Positions 43,293 through 52,250 are shown, counted from the stretch's first letter. The stretch is 64,000 nt of DNA from Synechococcus sp. PROS-7-1 (GCF_014279795.1 NZ_CP047945.1:1570572-1634571), one strand, 5' to 3'. Translations and numbers: made by a program. The notes: generated by a model from the letters alone, not told the origin.

Positions 43293-44348
43293 ATGACGAT
43301 CGCTGTAGGACGCGCGCCACAGCGGGGATGGTTTGACGTCCTCGATGACTGGCTCAAGCGCGACCGCTTCGTATTTGTCGGCTGGTCCGGCATTCTTCTC
43401 TTCCCAACGGCCTATCTGGCCATCGGTGGCTGGCTCACTGGCACCACCTTTGTCACCTCCTGGTACACCCACGGCATTGCCTCGTCGTACCTGGAAGGTT
43501 GCAACTTCCTCACCGCTGCTGTGTCCACCCCCGCTGATGCGATGGGTCACAGCCTGCTTCTTCTCTGGGGACCTGAGGCCCAGGGCGACTTCGTTCGCTG
43601 GTGTCAGCTCGGCGGCCTCTGGGCCTTCGTGGCACTCCACGGCGCCTTCGCTCTGATCGGCTTCATGCTCCGTCAGTTCGAGATTGCTCGTCTGGTGGGC
43701 ATCCGCCCTTACAACGCCATCGCCTTCTCCGGTCCGATTGCGGTGTTCGTCAGCGTCTTCCTGATGTACCCCCTCGGCCAGAGCAGCTGGTTCTTCGCGC
43801 CCTCCTTCGGTGTGGCTGCGATCTTCCGCTTCCTCCTCTTCCTCCAGGGCTTCCACAACTGGACCCTGAACCCCTTCCACATGATGGGCGTGGCCGGCAT
43901 CCTCGGCGGCGCACTGCTGTGTGCCATTCACGGCGCCACCGTGGAAAACACCCTGTTTGAGGACGGCGAGCAGGCCAACACCTTCAAGGCGTTCGAGCCC
44001 ACTCAGGAAGAAGAGACCTATTCCATGGTCACCGCCAACCGCTTCTGGAGCCAGATCTTCGGAATTGCGTTCTCCAACAAGCGCTGGCTGCACTTCTTCA
44101 TGCTGTTCGTGCCTGTGATGGGCCTGTGGACCAGCTCCATCGGCATCATCGGCCTGGCCCTCAACCTGCGCGCCTACGACTTCGTGTCGCAGGAAATCCG
44201 CGCTGCAGAAGATCCCGAATTCGAGACCTTCTACACCAAGAACATCCTTCTCAATGAAGGTCTGCGTGCCTGGATGGCACCGGCTGACCAGCCGCACGAA
44301 AACTTCGTCTTCCCTGAAGAGGTTCTGCCCCGTGGAAACGCCCTTTAA
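43293..44348 (+). CDS. psbD: Photosystem II reaction-centre protein D2
   Basis: 351 residues, five transmembrane helices. The start [32 protein letters not shown], the segment [30 protein letters not shown] with the His ligands of the P680 chlorophyll and non-heme iron, and the end [29 protein letters not shown] are those of D2. It binds the primary quinone QA and half of the P680 pair. The last 17 bases overlap psbC, as in most cyanobacteria and chloroplasts. Confidence 0.99.
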   Translation: MTIAVGRAPQRGWFDVLDDWLKRDRFVFVGWSGILLFPTAYLAIGGWLTGTTFVTSWYTHGIASSYLEGCNFLTAAVSTPADAMGHSLLLLWGPEAQGDFVRWCQLGGLWAFVALHGAFALIGFMLRQFEIARLVGIRPYNAIAFSGPIAVFVSVFLMYPLGQSSWFFAPSFGVAAIFRFLLFLQGFHNWTLNPFHMMGVAGILGGALLCAIHGATVENTLFEDGEQANTFKAFEPTQEEETYSMVTANRFWSQIFGIAFSNKRWLHFFMLFVPVMGLWTSSIGIIGLALNLRAYDFVSQEIRAAEDPEFETFYTKNILLNEGLRAWMAPADQPHENFVFPEEVLPRGNAL

Positions 44349-45720
44349 TTCCGGTCTTATCGCCACTGGCGGTAAAGACCTCGACTCCACCGGCTACGCC
44401 TGGTGGTCTGGAAATGCCCGCCTGATCAACCTGTCCGGCCGTCTGCTGGGTGCCCACGTGGCCCACGCTGGTCTGATGGTGTTCTGGGCCGGCGCCATGA
44501 TGCTGTTCGAGGTGAGCCACTTCACCTTCGACAAGCCCATGTACGAGCAGGGCCTGATCCTGTTCCCCCACGTCGCAACCCTCGGTTACGGCGTAGGACC
44601 TGGTGGTGAGGTCACCGATCTCTACCCCTTCTTCGTGGTGGGTGTGCTGCACCTGATCAGCTCCGCCGTGCTCGGCCTCGGCGGCCTCTATCACGCCCTG
44701 CGTGGTCCTGAAATTCTCGAGAACTACTCCACGTTCTTCTCTCAGGACTGGCGTGACAAGAACCAGATGACCAACATCATTGGTTATCACCTGATCCTTC
44801 TGGGCGTCGGCTGCCTGCTGCTGGTCTTCAAGGCCATGTTCTTCGGCGGCGTCTACGACACCTGGGCCCCCGGCGGTGGTGATGTGCGTCTGATCACCAA
44901 CCCCACCCTGGATCCTGGCGTGATCTTCGGTTATCTGTTCCGCGCCCCCTTCGGCGGCGAGGGCTGGATCATCGGTGTGAACTCCATGGAGGACATCATC
45001 GGTGGCCACATCTGGTTGGGTCTGACCCTGATCTTCGGTGGCATCTGGCACGTGATCACCAAGCCTTTCGGCTGGGTGCGTCGCGCCTTCATCTGGAACG
45101 GTGAGGCTTACCTGAGCTACAGCCTCGGCGCCCTGAGCTTCATGAGCTTCATCGCCTCGGCTTACATCTGGTTCAACAACACCGCTTATCCCTCGGAGTT
45201 CTACGGCCCCACCAACGCCGAAGCCTCCCAGGCCCAGAGCTTCACCTTCCTGGTGCGTGACCAGCGCCTCGGCGCCAACATCGGTTCCGCCATGGGCCCC
45301 ACCGGCCTGGGCAAGTACCTGATGCGCTCACCCACCGGTGAAATCATCTTCGGTGGCGAAACCATGCGTTTCTGGGACTTCCGTGGTCCCTGGCTGGAGC
45401 CCCTGCGTGGCCCCAATGGTCTGAGCCTCGACAAGCTGCAGAACGACATCCAGCCCTGGCAGGTGCGTCGTGCCGCTGAGTACATGACCCACGCACCTAA
45501 CGCGTCGATCAACTCCGTGGGCGGCATCATCACCGAGCCCAACTCGGTGAACTTCGTGAACATCCGCCAATGGTTGGCTGCCACGCAGTTCATCCTGGCC
45601 TTCTTCTTCTTGATCGGTCACCTCTGGCATGCGGGCCGCGCCCGTGCTGCTGCTGCCGGTTTTGAAAAAGGCATCGACCGTCAGGCCGAGCCCACGCTGG
45701 CTATGCCCGACCTCGACTGA
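44332..45720 (+). CDS. psbC: Photosystem II core antenna protein CP43
   Basis: 462 residues from GTG 44332 ([25 protein letters not shown]), which lies inside the 3' end of psbD, 17 bases overlapping. Six transmembrane helices carry chlorophyll-binding His residues ([63 protein letters not shown]). The large lumenal loop has the [20 protein letters not shown] motif, which contains the Glu and Arg near the Mn4Ca cluster. The ATG-like frame upstream of 44332 is not used. Confidence 0.98.
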   Translation: METPFNSGLIATGGKDLDSTGYAWWSGNARLINLSGRLLGAHVAHAGLMVFWAGAMMLFEVSHFTFDKPMYEQGLILFPHVATLGYGVGPGGEVTDLYPFFVVGVLHLISSAVLGLGGLYHALRGPEILENYSTFFSQDWRDKNQMTNIIGYHLILLGVGCLLLVFKAMFFGGVYDTWAPGGGDVRLITNPTLDPGVIFGYLFRAPFGGEGWIIGVNSMEDIIGGHIWLGLTLIFGGIWHVITKPFGWVRRAFIWNGEAYLSYSLGALSFMSFIASAYIWFNNTAYPSEFYGPTNAEASQAQSFTFLVRDQRLGANIGSAMGPTGLGKYLMRSPTGEIIFGGETMRFWDFRGPWLEPLRGPNGLSLDKLQNDIQPWQVRRAAEYMTHAPNASINSVGGIITEPNSVNFVNIRQWLAATQFILAFFFLIGHLWHAGRARAAAAGFEKGIDRQAEPTLAMPDLD

Positions 45721-45753
45721 TCCACGGATTCATTCCCAACGATCGTCATTCAG

Positions 45754-45779
45754 CCCCTGCCGCAAGGCGGGGGTTTTTT
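45754..45779 (+). terminator. Rho-independent terminator of psbD-psbC
   Basis: CCCCTGCC and GGCGGGGG form an eight-pair stem (one G-U) with a GCAA loop, followed by six T residues, 34 bases after the psbC stop. This is a textbook intrinsic terminator. Confidence 0.93.
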
Positions 45780-45790
45780 ATTGGATTGGC

Positions 45791-45955
45791 TCATTGACTA
45801 CGGGTGGTGTCACCCGCCGTCGCCGGTTGGGCCGGTTCAAAATTCTGAACGGCATGCCGATAGGCAAAGCTCAGAGAGAAAGCGGCGCCGATCACTACAA
45901 CAGCACCAACCCCTGCGAGCGCCGCCAAGCGGCCAACGATGGTGCGGAGTCTCAT
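45791..45955 (-). CDS. Small membrane-anchored protein, 54 aa
   Basis: A frame from ATG 45955 encodes 54 residues: a basic start (MRLRTIVGRLAALAG), one hydrophobic segment (VGAVVVIGAAFSLSFAY) and a polar tail (RHAVQNFEPAQPATAGDTTRSQ). The layout (positive inside, single helix) is convincing for a small membrane or exported protein. Not recognised. It is divergent from the gene at 46036, and a perfect palindrome lies in the 80-base space between them. It reads toward psbC and its stop is close to the psbC terminator. Confidence 0.55.
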   Translation of the reverse strand: MRLRTIVGRLAALAGVGAVVVIGAAFSLSFAYRHAVQNFEPAQPATAGDTTRSQ

Positions 45956-45991
45956 CGAATCAAGGAAGAGCGAAACGTTTGCACAAGCAGA

Positions 45992-46023
45992 GTTAGCAAA
46001 ATTTTGCTAACAGTTGAGTCAAC
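45992..46023. promoter_or_regulatory. Perfect 20-bp palindrome plus adjacent 11-bp palindrome in a divergent promoter
   Basis: GTTAGCAAAATTTTGCTAAC (45992-46011) is a perfect dyad with an A/T centre, and one base later comes GTTGA-G-TCAAC (46013-46023). Both lie between the divergent starts at 45955 and 46036. Symmetry, size and position are those of an operator for a dimeric transcription factor; a transcript of either strand could also form a hairpin. The regulator is unknown. Confidence 0.5.
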
Positions 46024-46035
46024 GGCTCTGTCCTG

Positions 46036-46263
46036 ATGACCAAAGCTGAAAAGCATGCCTTGGTGAAAAGTGCTCTACTCGCCTTCGGTTGGCCACTGGC
46101 CTTGAATCATTTTTACGAGGGCGATTCGGGCACAGGCATTGTTGCCGTGCTTTTAACGTGGATTGCCTGGGCATCGATTGTGGGCATCATCTTCTGGATG
46201 ATTCCTTTTTTCACAAAGCTCTTCCAATATCTCAAAGAGTTTGAAGGCAATAATGGATTTTGA
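46036..46263 (+). CDS. Small membrane protein, 75 aa
   Basis: 75 residues from ATG 46036. After a charged start (TKAEKHALVKSALLAFGWPLALNHFYEGDSG) are one or two hydrophobic helices (TGIVAVLLTWIAWASIVGIIFWMIPFFTKLF) and a polar end. The pattern FGWPLALNHFYEGDSGTGI recalls small TM2-like domains (G-x-x-G-x-H-x-F-Y), so it may be a shortened TM2 protein (inference). A palindrome that may be its operator lies 25 bases upstream of the start. Confidence 0.65.
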   Translation: MTKAEKHALVKSALLAFGWPLALNHFYEGDSGTGIVAVLLTWIAWASIVGIIFWMIPFFTKLFQYLKEFEGNNGF

Positions 46264-46321
46264 GCATCAGTGCTGGAGTGCGGAATCGAGATAGCGATCG
46301 ATTAAAAGACGTCACCGATGA

Positions 46322-46495
46322 TCACTCCAAGACCAAAAAATGACCTGCACTCAAGAGGACAAACAGAATAAGCACGATGATGATGAGCCGGTGGCACCAA
46401 TGAAATCCATTCGGATGCAAGTTCAGATCCTTCGGGCAGGCCAGTGACTCGCACTGGGAGCACTTAGCCCATTGGCTGAATGGACACCGGCACAA
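46322..46495 (-). CDS. Possible Cys-rich small membrane protein, 57 aa
   Basis: From TTG 46495 the frame encodes CRCPFSQWAKCSQCESLACPKD, with five or six Cys that could form a zinc or Fe-S site, then HPNGFHWCHRL and a strongly hydrophobic C-terminal helix (IIIVLILFVLLSAGHFLVLE). The ordered Cys pairs and the helix argue for a real protein, but the start is a weak TTG and the region overlaps a decayed gene on the other strand. The frame is also open upstream to ATG 46579. Confidence 0.4.
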   Translation of the reverse strand: MCRCPFSQWAKCSQCESLACPKDLNLHPNGFHWCHRLIIIVLILFVLLSAGHFLVLE

Positions 46496-46758
46496 GCCGA
46501 CAGCACCCAGGCCACCTGTTGGCTCAGCCGGCACGATCACACCATACCGGTGGAGACAGGACCCTTCCGTTTCAGCCAACGCCAGGGGAACGTGGATGTG
46601 CGTTTCACCATTGGGCCTTCCATTTCCCGAACACAGAACAGGGAAAGACCTACCAGCGCATAAACACAGCCAGCGGCATTCGCTTCAACAGGGAGGGTGC
46701 CTACACACTGCAAGTGCGGTGGGCGTCAAAGGATCAATCAAACACTGTAAAACCTTAG
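46400..46758 (+). pseudogene. Decayed gene for a small exported protein (in-frame stop and frameshift)
   Basis: Protein-like sequence is spread over two frames. Frame one: a start at ATG 46400, a TGA at 46445, then LALGALSPLAEWTPAQADSTQATCWLSRHDHTIPVETGPFRFSQRQGNVDVRF, which looks like the end of a signal peptide and a small beta-rich domain. At about 46601-46611 the sense continues in another frame as HHWAFHFPNTEQGKTYQRINTASGIRFNREGAYTLQVRW, ending at 46758. The two halves read as one continuous domain. A one-base indel plus a nonsense change would explain this. Family not recognised with certainty. Confidence 0.6.
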
Positions 46759-46794
46759 AACTGGGCCACGGACAACATTGAGCTGGGCCGCTAG

Positions 46795-47052
46795 CGAGCG
46801 AACAGTACGGCAGGACGTGCCATCCTTGATGCGCACACAGTGGAACCCGATCGTGTGCAATGGGGACGTGCTTTGAATGGCATCGACGAGAGCGATGAAA
46901 GCGTGGTCAGGCTGACGCTGAAGCCGGGCCCCAGCAAATCTGGCGATGTAGTCCTCCAGCTCGCGAAACCGACGGATGGATCGAATGAGATTCAGATGGT
47001 GACCTATGACACCAACAGCAACATGAATGGCAATAACCGCGACCTCACATGA
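46795..47052 (+). pseudogene. Possible remnant coding segment without a good start
   Basis: The frame from after TAG 46792 to the TGA at 47052 reads AGRAILDAHTVEPDRVQWGRALNGIDESDESVVRLTLKPGPSKSGDVVLQLAKPTDGSNEIQMVTYD and ends Asn-rich. The composition (Asp, Glu, Ser, Gly, Val) is that of a real soluble or surface protein, unlike the Ile/His/Arg-rich opposite frame, but only a GTG (46840) could start it. It may be a 3' remnant of a gene interrupted or deleted in this region, or a short lineage-specific gene. Nothing else was seen in the interval up to 47081. Confidence 0.35.
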
Positions 47053-47081
47053 GTGCACTAACAAGTGCAAACAAACAAAAC

Positions 47082-48452
47082 TTACTCGCGGAAAGCGTCG
47101 CCGAAACCACGACGAATTGGCCCCAATAAATACAGAAACAGGTTTGTACGATCAGTCAAAATGTCAGCCGTGAGGGTCATTCCTGGAACGAGCAGATTCT
47201 TGCTTTTGTCTTTACCTGCGAAATCACGATCGAGCCTTGCACGAACCTTGTAATAAGGTTCACCTGTTTTTTCATCCTGAAAGGTTCCAGCTGAAATCGA
47301 TTTCACATAGCCTGGCACAGTGCCGAATCGGCTGTAGTCGTAGGCCTGAACTTTCATCTCTACTCTTTGGCCGACAGAGACATTGCCGATATCAGCAGGC
47401 TTGACACGTAAAAATCCTTCCAGCTCGTCACCCACAGGAACCACCTCAGCAACAACACTCCCAGGTGCAATCACACCACCCAAGGTATTGACTGTGTAGC
47501 TCTTAACAATGCCATCAACAGGGGAACGCACCTGCAAGCGCTCGACCTCATCAAGCTGCTGACCAAGCACACTTTGGAGCTCCGCCTTTTCACTGGTTAC
47601 ATCAGCAAGTTGTTCAAAAATGTCGGTTCGCAATTTTGAACGCAACTCAAGACGCTGGGTTTGCGTTTCTTGAATGGTTCCATCCAACTCTGCCAAAAGC
47701 GTTTCAGTTGAAGCAATCCGACGTTCGGCTTCCAGCACATCGTTGTGAGCAATCGCACCGGCTTTGTCGAGCGATTCATAGGCCTTCGTTTGCTCTTTGA
47801 GCAAAGCAACCTCATCAAGGTATTCTCGGCGCTTGGCCTGCAAAGTGGCAAGCCGTTGATCAGCAATCAAAATCTGGCGTTGAATATCCTTCGCCTTCTG
47901 ATCAAGAAGATCAGCGAAAGCTTTCTCGACCTCCGCAGACGGTTTAGACGGCGTGCGCTGATCGCCATTCATCGGATCCTGTCCAAGAGCCTTACGTAAT
48001 TCACGCTGCTCCAAGGTGAGATTGGTAATCCGGGTTGCAGTTTGTTGTTCTTGAGAACCGATTTCACCCTCTGCAAGCTTCAGAAGAATCTCACCTTTAC
48101 GAACACGCTCTCCTTCCTCAACAAGCTGTGCACGAATAATGCCTCCCTCAAGATGCTGGACTTTTTGAACATCGCCTGCTGGCTCAATCTCACCAGAGGC
48201 AATGACGTAGTTCTGAATAGGAATCAGCGCAGAAACCACTATTGAACTTGCGAAAACAACTGTTGAACCCAGAAGCCATCGCAACAAATTTGGAGGAACC
48301 TGACCTGCCTCTAGAGACAAAGCCTCAGCCCGTCGTCCATGCCCAAAGGCCTGGTCCGTTTCATCAGCCTGCATTTGCCAAAGAGAGATGTCATTGGCAT
48401 CGGGAGGATCAGGCTGACCAAGCGAACTTGGATTGGGGGATGAGAGAGACAT
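47082..48452 (-). CDS. HlyD-family membrane-fusion protein of a type I secretion system
   Basis: 456 residues from ATG 48452. A cytosolic start of about 58 residues, a membrane helix near 59-77 (LLGSTVVFASSIVVSALIPI), the lipoyl half VQHLEGGIIRAQLVEEGERVRKGEILLKL, a long coiled coil of about 200 residues, the second half (LQVRSPVDGIVKSYTVNTLGGVIAPGSVVAEVVP) and the terminal beta barrel (LVPGMTLTADILTDRTNLFLYLLGPI). This matches HlyD/LapC-type adaptors that link an ABC exporter to TolC. It lies 37 bases downstream of two ABC genes on the same strand, so the three probably form one operon. No TolC gene is in the window. Confidence 0.93.
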   Translation of the reverse strand: MSLSSPNPSSLGQPDPPDANDISLWQMQADETDQAFGHGRRAEALSLEAGQVPPNLLRWLLGSTVVFASSIVVSALIPIQNYVIASGEIEPAGDVQKVQHLEGGIIRAQLVEEGERVRKGEILLKLAEGEIGSQEQQTATRITNLTLEQRELRKALGQDPMNGDQRTPSKPSAEVEKAFADLLDQKAKDIQRQILIADQRLATLQAKRREYLDEVALLKEQTKAYESLDKAGAIAHNDVLEAERRIASTETLLAELDGTIQETQTQRLELRSKLRTDIFEQLADVTSEKAELQSVLGQQLDEVERLQVRSPVDGIVKSYTVNTLGGVIAPGSVVAEVVPVGDELEGFLRVKPADIGNVSVGQRVEMKVQAYDYSRFGTVPGYVKSISAGTFQDEKTGEPYYKVRARLDRDFAGKDKSKNLLVPGMTLTADILTDRTNLFLYLLGPIRRGFGDAFRE

Positions 48453-48489
48453 GATTTGGATGGATGGTGAAAACTAAAAAGGTTGAGGC

Positions 48490-50622
48490 TTAGACCGCAA
48501 AGGAATGACCACCTGATGAAGCCTTTGGAATTGACTGCATCTGAGCCTTTTTCTGAGTTTCGAGAAGATCTTGAGGTGAACCTGAAAAGGCCACACAACC
48601 AGCCTTCAATAAAATAATTTGATCAGCAATCTGAAGAAGCTGTGGATCATCAGATGCCACAATTGTGGTCCCAGAGCCACGCCGTTGTCTCAAAAGCTGG
48701 CACAATGAAGTTGCTCCCACCGTATCCAAGTTTCTAAAGGGGTCATCCATTAATAATATCGAGGAACGCCTTAAAAACAAACGTGCTATAGAAATTGCCT
48801 GAACCTGATAGATCGGCAACGCGTTGGGCCCCTGACTACTCACAAGGCGATCCAAGCCAGAGCCTAGAAGCAAATCTCCGAGACCCACTGCCAAAAGAAC
48901 CTCTTTAATCGCATCGTCGGTAGCGAAAGGATCAACGATGAGCATGTTTTCTCTGAGACTTGCACTAAAAAGCCCAGGCTTTTCCGGTAAATAGTCAATC
49001 GCTTCGCGCAGCTGGGACAATGGAAACTGACGAGAATCAGAGCCATCAAAGAGAATCAACCCACTGCCTGGCTTTAATTGACTATCGAGTAGACGGAGAA
49101 CTGATGACGTGCCTGCGCCCTCAGGCCCAGACAGTACAACCAACGTGCCAGCATCAACACTAAAACTAGCTTGTATCAATGCTGGATCTTGAAGCGCACT
49201 TAATCGCAGTGTTACATTCTTGAGTTCCAAAGCACCACGCGGCAATGGCAGCACCCACCGCTGGCTTGTCGATGTTTTTGTCTCCACATCCGTTGCAGCC
49301 ATTAAACGATTAAGTTGATCAAAATTAGGCTTAATTTGAGACCAACGGCTTAAGGCTTGATATCCCATCTGAATAGGCCTGAAAACACGCCAGACAAAAA
49401 ACATTGCCGCAATCATCGTCCCAAGTTGAATGCCACTACCGCCGGCAATCGCTAATCCAGCCCCAGTTGCCAGAACCAGGGCACCTGTTAATTGAGAAAA
49501 TTCACCAGTAAGAATCGACAGCAACTGCTGAAGTCTCAAAGGAGCGAGACCCTGAATAACAGCTTCACTGGATGCACGCTCAATCTTTGCATGCCAGATT
49601 CTCTCCATTCCAGTGCGCTTAATACGCTCATGATGATCAAGCAAATCAAGGAGCAAAGGTTCTAAATTTGAAGGATTACGAGTTAGAGGTTTCTGAACAG
49701 CGCGGGCAGCTCTACCAACAATATAAATGCCACCAAAACAGATCAATACCATGGCAAGAGTGAGCACCATCAGGGGGACACTCATCAAGCCAATTGCAAT
49801 CAAATAAATACCGATGAAAGGGAGATCCAATGTTGCCTGAGCCAGGGGCCCGGTAACATACGCACGAAGTCCCTGAAATCCCCTGAGCCGACTCGCCAAA
49901 GAAAGAGGTGTGTACCTCTCAAGTTGAGGAAGCCTTAAACACATCAACTTCTCAAGGACACGAATACAGATCGTGATGTCCAGTTCAGCGCCAAGATCAG
50001 CCAGTCGGGCTTGACGACGCTGAGTTAACCACATCTGCAGGATCACAGCCAATGCGGCAAAGGGCAATAAACCAAAGAGATCACTCACCTGTCCACCAGG
50101 AATTTCCAAGTTGTAAACAGCCCGTATGTAGAAGGGTAGAACTAGACCAAGCAGAGTGATAAAAAGAGACAATACATAAAGCTCAGCAATACTGCCACGG
50201 AAACGAAGAACCTGTGCCTGAAACCACTGCTTTTGCTCTGCAAGATTTTGCGGCTCAAACCTAAAGCTGAAGACGAACAAGCGGCGAAGTCGGGGTAATG
50301 CATCGACCAGCTCTTGTTGATTATTAATCAGTAGAAATTCTCTACGATGCTGCCTACAAACCAAAACCGGGAAGTCCAGAGGAGGCAACTGACTGGGCGT
50401 CAATACACCACGGAGACGACTGACATCCCAACGAAAACCAAGGTTGGCCATGGTGTTCAAAAGATCAACATCATCCATATGCTGGGGAGTACCACTCAGG
50501 GCATTGCGCAGCTGAACAGGCTCTCCTATCCAAGAGAGCCCCTGCAGCAGTTCAGGCAATAACCTCGCTGCTGGAGATTCGCTGGAGGCCAGAAGCTGAA
50601 AAAACTCATTTCGACTGATCAT
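48490..50622 (-). CDS. T1SS ABC exporter with C39-like domain and degenerate ATPase site
   Basis: 710 residues. Order: an N-terminal C39-like domain without catalytic Cys (about 1-130; DVDLLNTMANLGFRWDVSRLRG), six-helix exporter membrane domain (about 155-430), and nucleotide-binding domain (about 470-690). The ATPase site is degraded: Walker A is GPEGAGTSS with Thr in place of the essential Lys, Walker B is ILLMDDPF (Asp for the catalytic Glu), the signature LSGGQ is replaced by LPIYQ, and the H-loop His is Asp in IVASDDPQ. ATG 50622 overlaps the stop of the upstream ABC gene by four bases. It probably forms a pair with that gene's product to export the giant protein next door. Confidence 0.9.
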   Translation of the reverse strand: MISRNEFFQLLASSESPAARLLPELLQGLSWIGEPVQLRNALSGTPQHMDDVDLLNTMANLGFRWDVSRLRGVLTPSQLPPLDFPVLVCRQHRREFLLINNQQELVDALPRLRRLFVFSFRFEPQNLAEQKQWFQAQVLRFRGSIAELYVLSLFITLLGLVLPFYIRAVYNLEIPGGQVSDLFGLLPFAALAVILQMWLTQRRQARLADLGAELDITICIRVLEKLMCLRLPQLERYTPLSLASRLRGFQGLRAYVTGPLAQATLDLPFIGIYLIAIGLMSVPLMVLTLAMVLICFGGIYIVGRAARAVQKPLTRNPSNLEPLLLDLLDHHERIKRTGMERIWHAKIERASSEAVIQGLAPLRLQQLLSILTGEFSQLTGALVLATGAGLAIAGGSGIQLGTMIAAMFFVWRVFRPIQMGYQALSRWSQIKPNFDQLNRLMAATDVETKTSTSQRWVLPLPRGALELKNVTLRLSALQDPALIQASFSVDAGTLVVLSGPEGAGTSSVLRLLDSQLKPGSGLILFDGSDSRQFPLSQLREAIDYLPEKPGLFSASLRENMLIVDPFATDDAIKEVLLAVGLGDLLLGSGLDRLVSSQGPNALPIYQVQAISIARLFLRRSSILLMDDPFRNLDTVGATSLCQLLRQRRGSGTTIVASDDPQLLQIADQIILLKAGCVAFSGSPQDLLETQKKAQMQSIPKASSGGHSFAV

Positions 50623-52250
50623 GCTTGAACCTCCACGAGTCGATCTCCCTTCCAGCAGACGCGACGGATCGAGGATGGCAATTGAGACGGTGCACTCTGC
50701 AAGGCAATCAAACGAGCACAATCAACATCAAGGCCTAACAACCAATTCAGGGATTCAATACCAATTTTCGGGAAGGTGCCATCGAGATACAGAGCAAAAG
50801 GTTTATCGAGAAGGGCCTGAATCACACCCATGCGAAAGCGCAAGCCAGCAGACAATGGATAATCCTGCATTTCTCCAATGATGGTGTCATAGCCCATGGG
50901 TAGGTTTTTAATATCGCTCGCAACACCATGCAATTCACAAAGTGCAACAGCATCAGATGCACGGCTGTTGACTTCAAAGCCTGTGAGCGACTCCAAGAGT
51001 GTTCCCCGAAAAGGCTGAGGGTCTGATTTGAGGCGCACCAAATGACGTCTCAACCAAGTTTTACGAAAGGTCGATAACAATTCACCACCAACGCGAAGCT
51101 CGTAAGGAGAATCAGTCGTTGCTGCTTCCATCGCATTCAAAAGTGCGGTGGATTGACCGGCATGACCACCCAGCAAAAGCATTGCCTCACTTGGCCGTAA
51201 GTCTTGACCAGCGAAATGCAGTGTTGTATCCACTGGTCGCTCATCACACCCAACGAGAAGATTTTTCTCTTGAGGAAGATCGAGTAACTGCTGTAAATCC
51301 AGAGACGACTGCTGATACGCGGCTCTCTGACCGTCAGCAGAAAAAAGCTTGCCCAATGGGGCTGTGACTTGACCACTAAGGAGTGTGCAGGCGGCAAGAG
51401 CACCGGTCGTGAGGTCTTGGTTGATCACCAACCAACCTCCAATACTCACAATCAAGAGTTGGTTCAGCTGAGAAAACAATGCCGAAAGATTCTGCAACTT
51501 TGCAGTTGATGACTCTTGCCGAAAAGTACTCTGACTTAATCTTTCCTGCAGAGGCTCCAGACGGCGAATCAAAAATCCTTCTAGATTCAGAGTTTTTATC
51601 GTAGAAGATAACCCCAACCCGTTGACCACAAGCTGATTACGTCCGACCTCCAGATCGTGATGCAAACGAGTACTTTGAACGATTTCACGTACAGAACTAT
51701 TTGCCAGTATCACAAAGATCGGGGCTAAAAGCAGTGGCGGCAAAAACAGCCAACCTCCGATGACACCAAGAACAATGAGATAGAGAAGCGAGAACGGCAA
51801 GTCGACATAACGCACGATCCATTGCTGCTCTAAGTAATTACGAAGCGATGTTGGACTTCGCAACTGGGCCATCCTGGCCTTGAGGGGCTGCTGACCAACG
51901 GCTTGCGAGGAAGCACCCAGTACGGCACGAACAGCCTCCATTCGCAAACGATGCTCCGTCGAAGCGGCTAGCCATGACAACACCCAGGCACGGATCCCCT
52001 TCAGCACAACGTCAAGAACAAGGACGCAAGCCAGTACAAGCGTGATCCCTGCAAGACTGTCTCCCGCCTGCTCAGGAACAACTGAGGTGTAAATCCGATT
52101 GATATAAAGCGGAATCGCGAGCACGATCAGATTGATGACAATCGTGGCCGCAACCAGCGAAATCAAATCCCTGCCTTGCCAACCAGAGCTCAATGCATGA
52201 ATCCTGGCTTGGATCGATGGAGCGGCCGAAGCTTGGTGACTCGCACCCAC
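50619..52250 (-). CDS. Second T1SS ABC exporter protein, degenerate ATPase site
   Basis: 543 residues from GTG 52250. It has an exporter-type membrane domain from the start (LISLVAATIVINLIVLAIPLYINRIYTSVVPEQAGDSL is the type I secretion pattern) but no C39-like domain. The C-terminal nucleotide-binding domain is shortened and degraded: Walker A is GGHAGQST with Gln for Lys, the signature is LSAGLRFRM, Walker B is FALYLDGTF (Gly for the catalytic Glu), and no H-loop His is seen (ALQSAPSQ). The 131-base divergent space to the giant gene suggests co-regulation. Together with the next gene it forms two non-identical halves of one exporter (inference). Confidence 0.88.
   Translation of the reverse strand: MGASHQASAAPSIQARIHALSSGWQGRDLISLVAATIVINLIVLAIPLYINRIYTSVVPEQAGDSLAGITLVLACVLVLDVVLKGIRAWVLSWLAASTEHRLRMEAVRAVLGASSQAVGQQPLKARMAQLRSPTSLRNYLEQQWIVRYVDLPFSLLYLIVLGVIGGWLFLPPLLLAPIFVILANSSVREIVQSTRLHHDLEVGRNQLVVNGLGLSSTIKTLNLEGFLIRRLEPLQERLSQSTFRQESSTAKLQNLSALFSQLNQLLIVSIGGWLVINQDLTTGALAACTLLSGQVTAPLGKLFSADGQRAAYQQSSLDLQQLLDLPQEKNLLVGCDERPVDTTLHFAGQDLRPSEAMLLLGGHAGQSTALLNAMEAATTDSPYELRVGGELLSTFRKTWLRRHLVRLKSDPQPFRGTLLESLTGFEVNSRASDAVALCELHGVASDIKNLPMGYDTIIGEMQDYPLSAGLRFRMGVIQALLDKPFALYLDGTFPKIGIESLNWLLGLDVDCARLIALQSAPSQLPSSIRRVCWKGDRLVEVQA

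Noticed and set aside
43096-43296. 66-codon plus-strand frame upstream of psbD
   Set aside because: It is Arg/Pro-rich, overlaps the psbD start and occupies the expected promoter and leader region; no evidence of translation.
42927-44390. 487-codon antisense frame covering psbD
   Set aside because: It runs opposite a certain gene, is full of Glu, His and Gly runs typical of the complement of GC-rich membrane-protein codons, and has no recognisable domain.
46738-47070. 110-codon minus-strand frame between the pseudogene and the secretion genes
   Set aside because: Its composition (Ile, His, Arg, Val) is that of a complement; the plus strand here has more protein-like use.
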